A DNA stretch of 10,371 nucleotides from JBLNBU01 sp050260215 (GTDB taxonomy: Bacteria > Pseudomonadota > Alphaproteobacteria > Rhodospirillales > Magnetospirillaceae), in contig JBLNBU010000103.1 in the NCBI GenBank assembly GCA_050260215.1, forward strand, positions 1-10,371, given 5' to 3'. A program made the position numbers and the translations under genes. This document shows positions 1 through 5,321 of this stretch, piece after piece; positions within the stretch are counted from its first letter, which is position 1; the number at the start of each line of letters is the position of its first letter. The notes under the pieces were generated by a model. That model had not been told where the DNA came from and searched no databases. It saw only the letters and a list, made by a program, of their open reading frames with translations.

Positions 1-185
1 TGATGGCGGCCCGGCCCGAGGACAGCGTCGGCGGCCGCAACGTCCGCGCCGCCCTGGGGCGGCTGTACGACTTCGGCATCCCGGTGGTGGCCCAGCGCAC
101 CGGCGGGGCGGCGGGCGTGCACATCAGCCTGCTGTCGGAAACCGGCGAGGTGACCCTGCGGCCGCTGGGCTCCGTGTCGCCTTAG
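1..185 (+). CDS. CheD-like chemoreceptor glutamine deamidase, C-terminal fragment
   Basis: This is the 3' end of a gene whose start lies before the window; the frame is open from base 3 (bases 1-2 are a partial codon) to a TAG at 183-185. The visible ~60 residues resemble the C-terminus of CheD, which deamidates glutamines on chemoreceptors and interacts with CheC: a G-RNV motif, a conserved DFGI segment, a TGG turn, then an ETGEV strand followed by LRPL, in the order seen in CheD. The catalytic Cys/His of CheD would lie upstream and cannot be checked. The methionine codon at base 3 is probably internal. The stop codon sits inside the NifA site of the downstream nifB operon, so no terminator separates the genes. 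Family assignment is by motif memory only; another small CheD-fold protein is possible. Confidence 0.6.
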   Translation, partial: MAARPEDSVGGRNVRAALGRLYDFGIPVVAQRTGGAAGVHISLLSETGEVTLRPLGSVSP

Positions 186-190
186 CGACA
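175..190. promoter_or_regulatory. NifA upstream activator sequence for nifB (perfect TGT-N10-ACA)
   Basis: TGTCGCCTTAGCGACA matches the NifA consensus TGT-N10-ACA exactly and is a perfect 6-bp inverted repeat (TGTCGC/GCGACA) around a 4-base centre. Its centre lies about 90 bp upstream of the start expected from the sigma-54 element at 245-260, a usual distance for NifA looping. It overlaps the last codons and stop of the CheD-like gene. Confidence 0.85.
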
Positions 191-192
191 TT

Positions 193-208
193 CGTCGCAT
201 CCGCGACA
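193..208. promoter_or_regulatory. Degenerate second NifA site (CGT-N10-ACA)
   Basis: CGTCGCATCCGCGACA differs from TGT-N10-ACA by one base, keeps the same GTCG...CGACA symmetry as the perfect site, and lies 18 bp downstream of it. A tandem weak site could support cooperative NifA binding. A chance match in GC-rich DNA is possible. Confidence 0.4.
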
Positions 209-214
209 GGCCGC

Positions 215-227
215 CAACCCATTGATT
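215..227 (-). promoter_or_regulatory. IHF binding site (perfect consensus) in nifB control region
   Basis: CAACCCATTGATT matches the reverse-strand IHF consensus YAANNNNTTGATW at every position. It sits between the NifA sites and the sigma-54 promoter, where IHF bends DNA to bring bound NifA to the polymerase. The local T-rich stretch that follows (about 222-239) stands out from the GC-rich surroundings. Confidence 0.65.
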
Positions 228-244
228 TTGCTTTATTGTGCCGC

Positions 245-260
245 TGGCACGGCCCTTGCT
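245..260 (+). promoter_or_regulatory. Sigma-54 (-24/-12) promoter of nifB operon
   Basis: TGGCACGGCCCTTGCT is essentially the RpoN consensus TGGCACG-N4-TTGCW, with GG at 246-247 and GC at 258-259 separated by the required 10 bp. Transcription should begin near 270-272. This excludes translation starts upstream of that point for nifB. Confidence 0.93.
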
Positions 261-283
261 CCTCTGGCTTGGCAAGACCAGAC

Positions 284-290
284 GAGGAGG
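284..290 (+). promoter_or_regulatory. Ribosome binding site deciding the nifB start
   Basis: GAGGAGG lies 6 bases before the GTG at 297 and inside the predicted nifB mRNA leader. It supports GTG 297 over the in-frame TTG at 222, which lies upstream of the promoter. Confidence 0.85.
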
Positions 291-296
291 CTGCCG

Positions 297-1745
297 GTGA
301 CCAGCAACGTCATTCCCCTGCAGGGGCTCAAGCGCGGTGACGCGTCGCCGGCGGCGGGCTGTTCGTCCAAGTCGTGCGGGTCGTCGCAAGCGCCGGCCGA
401 CATGCCGCCCGAGGTGTGGGCCAAGGTCAAGGACCACCCCTGCTACAGCGAGGAGGCCCACCACTACTTCGCCCGCATGCATGTGGCGGTGGCACCGGCC
501 TGCAACATCCAGTGCAATTACTGCAACCGCAAGTACGACTGCGCCAACGAATCCCGCCCCGGCGTCACCTCGGAGCGCCTGACGCCCGAGCAGGCGGCCC
601 GGAAGGTGCTGGCGGTGGCGGCCGAGGTGCCGCAGCTTTCGGTGCTGGGGGTGGCCGGTCCGGGCGATGCCCTGTTCGACTGGCGCCGCACCTTCGAGAC
701 CTTCGACCGGGTCAAGCAGGTGATGCCCGACCTGAAGTTCTGCATCTCGACCAACGGGCTGGTGCTGCCCGACCACGTCGAGCGCATCGTCGCCCACGAC
801 ATCGACCACGTCACCATCACCATCAACATGATCGACCCCGAGGTGGGCGCGCGCATCTACCCGTGGGTCTATCACCAGGGCCGGCGCTACACCGGGGCCG
901 AGGGGGCCCGCATCCTGTCCGAGCGCCAGCTGGCCGGGCTGGAGGCGCTGACCGCCAGGGGCGTGCTGGTCAAGGTCAACTCGGTGATGATCCCGGGCGT
1001 CAACGACGACCACCTGGTCGAGGTCAACGCCGCCATCCGCGCCCGCGGCGCCTTCCTGCACAACGTGCTGCCGCTGATCTCGGACGCGGCCCACGGCACC
1101 CGCTTCGGCCTCGACGGGCAGCGCGGGCCGACGCCGGCCGAGCTGAAGGGGCTGCAGGACCGGCTCGACGGCGGGGTCAAGCTGATGCGCCATTGCCGCC
1201 AGTGCCGCGCCGACGCCGTCGGCATGCTGGGCGAGGACCTGTCGCAGCAGTTCACCCTGGACCGCATCGACGCCGCCGTCGCCCCCGATCCCGAACCCCG
1301 GCGCCTGTACCGCGAGGTGGTCGAGCGCGAGCGCGCCGACCGCGCCGAGGCCCAGGCCGCCGCCGCGGCCGAACTGTCGGCCACCACGGCGCCGCCCAGG
1401 CTGGTCGCGGTGTGCAGCAAGGGCGGCGGGCGCATCAACCAGCATTTCGGCCATGCCCGCGAGTTCCAGGTGTTCGAGGTCGACGCCAAGGGGGTGCGCT
1501 TCGTCGGCCACCGCAAGGCCGAGGCCTACTGCCAGGGCGGCTACGGCGAGGACGAGTCGCTCGAGGTGGTGATCAAGGCACTGGCCGGCATCGACACCGT
1601 GTTCTGCTCGAAAATCGGCCGCTGCCCGAAGGACGACCTGGCCAGGGCCGGCATCACGGCCGTCGACGCCTATCCCTTCGACTACGTCGAGACCGCGGTG
1701 GCCGCCTGGTACGCCGAACAGACCGCGGCGCTGAAGCGCGCCTGA
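297..1745 (+). CDS. nifB: Nitrogenase cofactor biosynthesis radical SAM protein NifB
   Basis: NifB fuses two [4Fe-4S] clusters and inserts a SAM-derived carbide to make NifB-co, the [8Fe-9S-C] core of FeMo-co. The 482-residue protein shows a Cys-containing N-terminal tail (C22, C27), the radical SAM motif CX3CX2C at C69/C73/C76, a GVAGPGD segment near 118-124, and the NifB signature CRQCRADA (C300, C303) followed by GMLGEDL. After an Ala/Glu-rich linker (about 340-366) comes a NifX/NafY-like domain (367-475), containing GRINQHFGHA and a Cys-rich FCSKIGRCP segment. The two-domain architecture and length are those of proteobacterial NifB. The GTG start is chosen from the ribosome binding site at 284-290 and because the promoter at 245-260 excludes earlier starts. 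It heads the operon nifB-nifT-SIR2-like-FeSII and is predicted to be NifA/sigma-54 activated. Confidence 0.97.
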   Translation: MTSNVIPLQGLKRGDASPAAGCSSKSCGSSQAPADMPPEVWAKVKDHPCYSEEAHHYFARMHVAVAPACNIQCNYCNRKYDCANESRPGVTSERLTPEQAARKVLAVAAEVPQLSVLGVAGPGDALFDWRRTFETFDRVKQVMPDLKFCISTNGLVLPDHVERIVAHDIDHVTITINMIDPEVGARIYPWVYHQGRRYTGAEGARILSERQLAGLEALTARGVLVKVNSVMIPGVNDDHLVEVNAAIRARGAFLHNVLPLISDAAHGTRFGLDGQRGPTPAELKGLQDRLDGGVKLMRHCRQCRADAVGMLGEDLSQQFTLDRIDAAVAPDPEPRRLYREVVERERADRAEAQAAAAAELSATTAPPRLVAVCSKGGGRINQHFGHAREFQVFEVDAKGVRFVGHRKAEAYCQGGYGEDESLEVVIKALAGIDTVFCSKIGRCPKDDLARAGITAVDAYPFDYVETAVAAWYAEQTAALKRA

Positions 1746-1756
1746 AGGAGGTCGCC

Positions 1757-1969
1757 ATGAAACTGATGCTGCGCAGGGTGCCCAAGGGCATCGAGGCCTA
1801 CGTGCCCAAGAAGGACCTGGAAGAAATGGTGGTCGCGGCCGAGAAGGACACCTTGTGGGGCGGGATGATCACCCTGGCCAACGGCTGGCGCTTCCAGCTG
1901 CCCGACATGCCCGCCGACACGCCGATGCCGATCACCGTCGACGCCCGCAAGCTGGGCGACGAGGACTGA
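1757..1969 (+). CDS. nifT: NifT/FixU family small protein
   Basis: A 70-residue protein starting MKLMLRR, with the NifT/FixU hallmarks YVPKKDLEE (15-23), LWGG (33-36), LANGWRFQLPDMPAD (40-54) and PITVDARKL (58-66). The family is restricted to nif clusters; its biochemical role is unknown, though an involvement in cofactor or Fe-S maturation has been suggested. AAGGAGG overlaps the nifB stop codon and lies 5 bases before the ATG, so translation is probably coupled to nifB. The next gene begins one base after the nifT stop. The full length is normal for the family and the sequence appears intact. Confidence 0.93.
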   Translation: MKLMLRRVPKGIEAYVPKKDLEEMVVAAEKDTLWGGMITLANGWRFQLPDMPADTPMPITVDARKLGDED

Positions 1970-1970
1970 C

Positions 1971-2798
1971 ATGGACGCCCGGGCCGAACTGGCCGGACTG
2001 CGGGCCGAGGTCGCCGCCGGCCGCCTGATCCCCTATCTCGGCCCCGACCTGCTGGGGCTGGATGCCGACCCGCCGGTGCCCGCCGGTGCCCGCGAGCTGG
2101 CGCTGAAGCTGGGGGCCAAGGTTGCCGTGCCCGGGCGCTTCAAGAACAACCTGTGGCATTCGGCCCAGTACATCGAAAGCCATCGCCACCGCATGACGCT
2201 CGACCGGCTGCTGGCCGCCGAGTTCGCCGCCACGCCCGATCCCGGCCCGCTGCAGCGCTGGCTGGCCGGACTGGGCGTGCCGCTGGTGGTCGACACCTGG
2301 TACGACGGCGCGCTGACCGCCGCATTCGCCGGCCGCCCGGACTGGGGGCAGCTGCAAGGCGCCTCCAAGGCCAGGCGCACCGACGTGGCCCCGTGGGTCC
2401 GGGCCTTCCGCCCGGACGGGGCCGAATGCGATCCGGTCGAGGCGGCCGGATGGGGGACGGTGGTCTACAAGCCCCACGGCGCCGGCTGGCCCCAGGCCGA
2501 CATGCTGGCCTCCGATTCCGACTATGTCGAGGTGCTGACCGAGCTCGACATCCAGACCCCCATTCCCGATGCGGTGAAGGACCGGCGCCAGGGCAAGGGC
2601 TTCCTGCTGATCGGCTGCCGCTTCTGGGACCAGATCCTGCGTAACTTCGCCCGCTCGGTCATGAAGCATTCGGGCGGCCCGCGCTTCGCCGTGGTGCCCG
2701 ACGAACTCACCCGCAACGAGATCCGCTTCCTGGAAGCCGAGGGCATCCGGCCGCTGGCCGTGCCCCTGGCCGAGGCGGTCGCCCTCTTGACCACGTAA
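1971..2798 (+). CDS. SIR2-like (SIR2_2-type) protein of unknown function in the nifB operon
   Basis: The 275-residue soluble protein has no signal peptide or membrane segment. Motifs appear in the order of SIR2-like NAD-binding domains: LIPYLGPDLL (19-28) at the place of the GAG nucleotide loop, VVDTWYDG (106-113) at the place of the usual TTNYD, VYKPHGA (165-171) matching the K-HG motif with its His (H169), SDSDYVEVL (181-189), and LLIGCRFWDQILRN (212-225) matching the distal G-S-F-D-P-LR motif. The GAG glycines and the catalytic Asn of canonical SIR2 enzymes are absent (PD and W110 instead), so normal NAD hydrolysis or deacylation is doubtful; NAD or ADP-ribose binding is possible. It starts one base after nifT and ends 13 bases before the ferredoxin, so it is an integral operon member and should be co-expressed with nifB. 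Related domains occur in antiphage NADases, but the context points to nitrogen fixation. The family call is fairly sure; the function is unknown. Confidence 0.75.
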   Translation: MDARAELAGLRAEVAAGRLIPYLGPDLLGLDADPPVPAGARELALKLGAKVAVPGRFKNNLWHSAQYIESHRHRMTLDRLLAAEFAATPDPGPLQRWLAGLGVPLVVDTWYDGALTAAFAGRPDWGQLQGASKARRTDVAPWVRAFRPDGAECDPVEAAGWGTVVYKPHGAGWPQADMLASDSDYVEVLTELDIQTPIPDAVKDRRQGKGFLLIGCRFWDQILRNFARSVMKHSGGPRFAVVPDELTRNEIRFLEAEGIRPLAVPLAEAVALLTT

Positions 2799-2811
2799 GG
2801 AGAGAACAGAG

Positions 2812-3195
2812 ATGGCCAACGTCACCTTCAGCGCACCCACCCTGGCCAAGGACGTCACCGTGTATGCGGTGGCCGGTTCCAAGGACACCTTGCTGGCGGT
2901 CGCCAAAAAGAACGGCATCGCCATTCCCTGCCAGTGCCAGGACGGCGAATGCGGCTCGTGCCTGGTCAAGGTGACGGTGCTGGGCGGCAAGGCGCCGGCG
3001 GCGACGTCGCTGACCGACAAGGAGAAGCTGACGCTGTCGGTCAACGGCAAGCTGACCAAGGAATTGCTGGCCAAGGCCGAGACCGACGACGTGCCGCCGC
3101 CCTACCGCCTGGCCTGCCAGTACATCGTCCACGACGAAGACATCCTGGTGGAATTCTCGGGCGAGCCTGGCGTCGAGATCGACCTGCGCCGCTAG
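2812..3195 (+). CDS. FeSII (Shethna protein II)-like [2Fe-2S] ferredoxin
   Basis: A 127-residue plant-type ferredoxin with cluster ligands C42-X4-C47-X2-C50 and a distal C102; C40 is an additional Cys just before the first ligand. The fingerprint CQDGECGSCLVKV, TDKEKLTLS, PPPYRLACQYIV and HDEDILVEFSGEPG closely follows the Azotobacter vinelandii FeSII protein as I remember it, including the C-terminal EPG. FeSII, when oxidised, locks NifH and NifDK into an inactive, oxygen-tolerant complex (conformational protection). A role as an electron carrier for NifB or nitrogenase is the main alternative. AAGGAGAG (2797-2804) lies 7 bases before the ATG. It is the last gene of the nifB operon, followed by an intrinsic terminator. 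The exact nitrogenase-binding residues may differ from Azotobacter. Confidence 0.88.
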   Translation: MANVTFSAPTLAKDVTVYAVAGSKDTLLAVAKKNGIAIPCQCQDGECGSCLVKVTVLGGKAPAATSLTDKEKLTLSVNGKLTKELLAKAETDDVPPPYRLACQYIVHDEDILVEFSGEPGVEIDLRR

Positions 3196-3226
3196 GTTTG
3201 CGGAAGCCTGCCCGGCGCAGATCGGG

Positions 3227-3255
3227 GGGGCGCCCTTCGCGGGCGCCCCTTTCTT
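3227..3255 (+). terminator. Intrinsic terminator of nifB operon
   Basis: A perfect 9-bp stem (GGGGCGCCC, 3227-3235; GGGCGCCCC, 3241-3249) with a TTCGC loop is followed by TTTCTT. It lies 31 bases after the ferredoxin stop and just before the convergent draG stop. The minus strand lacks a T tract, so it is not an obvious draG terminator. Confidence 0.88.
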
Positions 3256-3276
3256 GCAGGCGGCGGCACTTCAGGA

Positions 3277-4149
3277 TCAGGCCGGCGGGCGCAGCAATTG
3301 CGGGACCAGCCGGCGGATCTCGTCGGTGACCTTGGGGTCGAGTTTCTTCAGCCAGGCGGCGGGGATGTCGGCGGCGCCGTAGGCGGCACCCGCCAGCATG
3401 CCGGCCAGCGCCCCGGTGGTGTCGGCGTCGCCGCCCTGGTTGACCGTCTCGACCACGCAGGTCTGGAACGAATCGGTGCGGAAGAAGAAGTGCAGCACCG
3501 TCTGCATGGTGTCGACCACATAGGCCGAGGACTGGCCGCGGAACGGCTCGAAGCGGAAGCACTTGTGGGCGGCGACCAGGGTGCTTGCCGCCTCGCGCGC
3601 GTCCTTGATGCCGCGGCCCTCGACCAGGGCGTGGACCATGCGGCCGAGGCAAAGGGTGGCGTCGTCCGAGAGCGGGTGGTGGTGGGTGATGCGGGCCTGG
3701 GCCAGGCTCCATGCCTCAAGCAGCCCGGGTCGGCCCAGCGTGGCCAGGGCGACCGGCAGGTTGCGCATGGCCGCCCCGTTGCCGGCGTCGCCATCGCAGG
3801 CCGCGCCCTCGGTGGTGCCGTGCAGCATGTAGCGGCGGATGCCGCGCCGGCAGGTGTTGCCGACGTCGACCGGGCCGCCCTTCAGCCAGGCGGCGAACTC
3901 GTCGCAGGCGTCGGCGGCGTCGAAGCCGCCCTTGCGCACCAGCGAGCGGGCCAGCGCCAGGGCCATCTCGGTGTCGTCGGTGACCTGGCCGGGATGCAGG
4001 TGCAGCCAGCCGCCGCCGATCATCTTGCGGTGCACGCCGTACTTGGCCTCGATCTCGCGCCGGGTCATGAACTCGACGGTGGCGCCCAGCGCGTCGCCCA
4101 CCGCCAGGCCGAGGAAGGCTCCCAACGCCCGGTCGTGAAGATCGTCCAT
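3277..4149 (-). CDS. draG: ADP-ribosyl-[dinitrogen reductase] hydrolase DraG
   Basis: DraG removes ADP-ribose from the target arginine of NifH and so reactivates nitrogenase when ammonium or darkness/anoxia stress ends. The 290-residue protein has the ADP-ribosylglycohydrolase fold signatures and di-metal ligands: GLAVGDALGA (14-23), TDDTEM (57-62), CDGDAGNGAAMR (118-129), HHHPLSDDA (156-164) and QGGDADTTGA (238-247). These fit the dinuclear Mn site described for Rhodospirillum rubrum DraG, with numbering offset by about two. It lies 13 bases after draT, with an AAAGGGGG-like ribosome binding site in the gap, so the two form one operon. Its membrane sequestration by GlnK/AmtB is known in the family, but no such genes are in the window. 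The draB gene that follows draG in R. rubrum is not present here. Confidence 0.96.
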   Translation of the reverse strand: MDDLHDRALGAFLGLAVGDALGATVEFMTRREIEAKYGVHRKMIGGGWLHLHPGQVTDDTEMALALARSLVRKGGFDAADACDEFAAWLKGGPVDVGNTCRRGIRRYMLHGTTEGAACDGDAGNGAAMRNLPVALATLGRPGLLEAWSLAQARITHHHPLSDDATLCLGRMVHALVEGRGIKDAREAASTLVAAHKCFRFEPFRGQSSAYVVDTMQTVLHFFFRTDSFQTCVVETVNQGGDADTTGALAGMLAGAAYGAADIPAAWLKKLDPKVTDEIRRLVPQLLRPPA

Positions 4150-4162
4150 GCGGCGCCCCCTT

Positions 4163-4981
4163 TCAGAAATAGTCCGCGGCGACGCGGTAGTCGCCGCCGA
4201 TGACCAGGTACTCGCCCTCGCCCTTCAGCGGGTGGACGGGCAACAGCGTGTTGAAGAACAGCACCTTCACCACCGGCACGCTGGCGGTCAGGATGATGTC
4301 GCCGAAGCAGTCGGCGACGCCGCGATCCGACGAGAACGAGGCCAGGTTGTTCAGCCGCATCACCACGGTGCGCCGGTCGATGCGCTCGACCACCCGGTGC
4401 TCGTCGAAGGCGTTGATGCCGCGAAACAGCGTCAGGTGGGTCGCGGCCGGCGCCACCCAGCGCGCCAGCGCCGCCTGGGCGAACTCGTAGAGCATGTCGA
4501 GCTGGGTATAGATCGAGTTGTTGTGGAAACGGCTCGACATCTTCTCTTCCACATAGGCCGCCCAGCTGTCGGCGGGGAAGCGGCCCAGCACCTGCTTGTG
4601 GAAGGTGGGGAACAGCCCGAAGCGGCTTTCCACCCAGCCCTTCAGCACCGCACCCTCGGGGCCGTTGGAGTCCCAGCCCCAGCCTTTGAGCAGGCGCAGG
4701 AAACTGGACCGGTAGCGCCGGGCGCCGCCCTTGGCCCGTTCCGCCTCCATCTGCTCGGGGTCGATGCCGAACACCGCGCCCATGTACAGGAAGAACGCCT
4801 CGCCCGCCTCGGCCAGGGTTTCGGCCTGGCCCAGCATCTCGTAAAGGTGCGGGTTCATCTCGCGGACGCCGGCGATGGCCAGCCGCCTGGGATGGTCGTT
4901 GAAGGCGGCGCTGCCCAGAAGCTCGGTCGGCAGTCCCACCAGGTTGGTGGAGTGGCCTCTCATCCCCCTGTCGTCGTCCAT
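4163..4981 (-). CDS. draT: NAD+-dinitrogen-reductase ADP-D-ribosyltransferase DraT
   Basis: DraT transfers ADP-ribose from NAD to one arginine of NifH, blocking docking to NifDK. The 272-residue protein shows the DraT signatures STNLVGLP (11-18), the NDHPRRLAIAGVREMN segment, FRFGLFPTFHK-like SRFGLFPTFHK, MSSRFHNNSIYTQLD, LFRGIN, and the C-terminal GEGEYLVIGGDYRV strand containing a Glu pair typical of the catalytic ExE region. The ATG at 4981 has a GGAAGGG-like ribosome binding site at 4985-4991; a second ATG six codons later is possible. It is divergent from nifH, the arrangement known in Rhodospirillum and Azospirillum. A sigma-54-like promoter on this strand lies at 5014-5029, giving a short leader of about 20 bases. 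The expected substrate (NifH R100) is encoded next door. Confidence 0.96.
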   Translation of the reverse strand: MDDDRGMRGHSTNLVGLPTELLGSAAFNDHPRRLAIAGVREMNPHLYEMLGQAETLAEAGEAFFLYMGAVFGIDPEQMEAERAKGGARRYRSSFLRLLKGWGWDSNGPEGAVLKGWVESRFGLFPTFHKQVLGRFPADSWAAYVEEKMSSRFHNNSIYTQLDMLYEFAQAALARWVAPAATHLTLFRGINAFDEHRVVERIDRRTVVMRLNNLASFSSDRGVADCFGDIILTASVPVVKVLFFNTLLPVHPLKGEGEYLVIGGDYRVAADYF

Positions 4982-5013
4982 CGGCCCTTCCCGCGCGGTT
5001 GCGAAGACGGCGA

Positions 5014-5029
5014 TGCAAGGGGCGTGCCC
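5014..5029 (-). promoter_or_regulatory. Putative sigma-54 promoter of draTG
   Basis: Read on the minus strand, GGGCACGCCCCTTGCA differs from the RpoN consensus TGGCACG-N4-TTGCW only at the first base. The -24 GG and -12 GC are exactly 10 bp apart. Transcription would start near 5003, about 20 bases before the draT ATG. The element also contains a small GGGGC-GT-GCCCC palindrome, so a chance match in GC-rich DNA cannot be dismissed. Confidence 0.6.
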
Positions 5030-5046
5030 CCGGTCGTCCGGGCCCC

Positions 5047-5129
5047 GTCACTCCCGCGCAGGCGGGAGTACAGGGGGGGCACCACCATTCTTTCCGCGAC
5101 TCCCGGCCCCCCGCCTGCGCGGGGATGAC
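5047..5129. repeat. REP/BIME-like inverted repeat pair between draT and nifH
   Basis: Two near-identical 20-base arms face each other: 5047-5066 (GTCACTCCCGCGCAGGCGGG) and the reverse complement of 5110-5129 (GTCATCCCCGCGCAGGCGGG). Each arm is itself palindromic (CTCCCGC-GCAG-GCGGGAG; CCCCGC-CTGC-GCGGGG). The inner G7 run (5073-5079) and C6 run (5107-5112) extend the pairing. This GTCAT-CCCGCG-AGGCGGG motif resembles the dispersed intergenic palindromes of many proteobacteria. It contains no gene. Confidence 0.75.
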
Positions 5130-5171
5130 AAAGGTCCTGCGGCCGGGGCGAGGGTTGGACATGCGACACCG

Positions 5172-5187
5172 TGTCGGATTCGCGACA
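5172..5187. promoter_or_regulatory. NifA upstream activator sequence for nifH (perfect TGT-N10-ACA)
   Basis: TGTCGGATTCGCGACA matches TGT-N10-ACA and shares the TGTCG...CGACA arms of the nifB site. Its centre is about 80 bp upstream of the predicted nifH start. It is the only perfect NifA site seen in the divergent region, and is also about 140 bp upstream of the draT sigma-54-like element. A flanking CGACA (5164-5168) forms an extra inverted repeat with its left arm. Confidence 0.85.
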
Positions 5188-5203
5188 GCCTTGCCAATCA
5201 CGT

Positions 5204-5216
5204 TAACGCATTGAAA
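5204..5216 (-). promoter_or_regulatory. IHF-like site between NifA site and nifH promoter
   Basis: TAACGCATTGAAA matches the reverse-strand IHF consensus YAANNNNTTGATW with one mismatch. It lies in an AT-rich pocket (about 5195-5228) between the activator site and the promoter, the expected place for IHF. Confidence 0.45.
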
Positions 5217-5233
5217 ACAAATGATTTGCCGAC

Positions 5234-5249
5234 TGGCACGGCGGTTGCG
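5234..5249 (+). promoter_or_regulatory. Sigma-54 (-24/-12) promoter of nifHDK
   Basis: TGGCACGGCGGTTGCG fits the RpoN consensus, with GG at 5235-5236 and GC at 5247-5248 spaced by 10 bp. Transcription should start near 5260, leaving an mRNA leader of about 60 bases that contains a small GCGTC/GACGC hairpin (5272-5288) before the ribosome binding site GGAAAGGA (5306-5313). Confidence 0.93.
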
Positions 5250-5321
5250 ATGTGAACGGCGTGGCGGAGGGGCGTCCTTCGCCGACGCATTCGCGAAAGC
5301 CAGTTGGAAAGGAATATCACC

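Noticed and set aside
222..296. Upstream extension of nifB from a TTG at 222 (25 extra residues)
   Set aside because: It would begin upstream of the sigma-54 promoter at 245-260, inside the IHF site, and has no ribosome binding site; GTG 297 has GAGGAGG at proper spacing.
374..1756. Long open frame overlapping nifB in another frame and running into nifT
   Set aside because: Its translation is Arg/Gly/Ala/Pro-rich low-complexity, typical of a shadow frame in GC-rich DNA; only the terminal part from 1757 (NifT) is real.
5304..5321. Six-residue N-terminal extension of NifH (start at 5304)
   Set aside because: The ribosome binding site GGAAAGGA lies within this stretch and points to ATG 5322, where NifH proteins conventionally begin.
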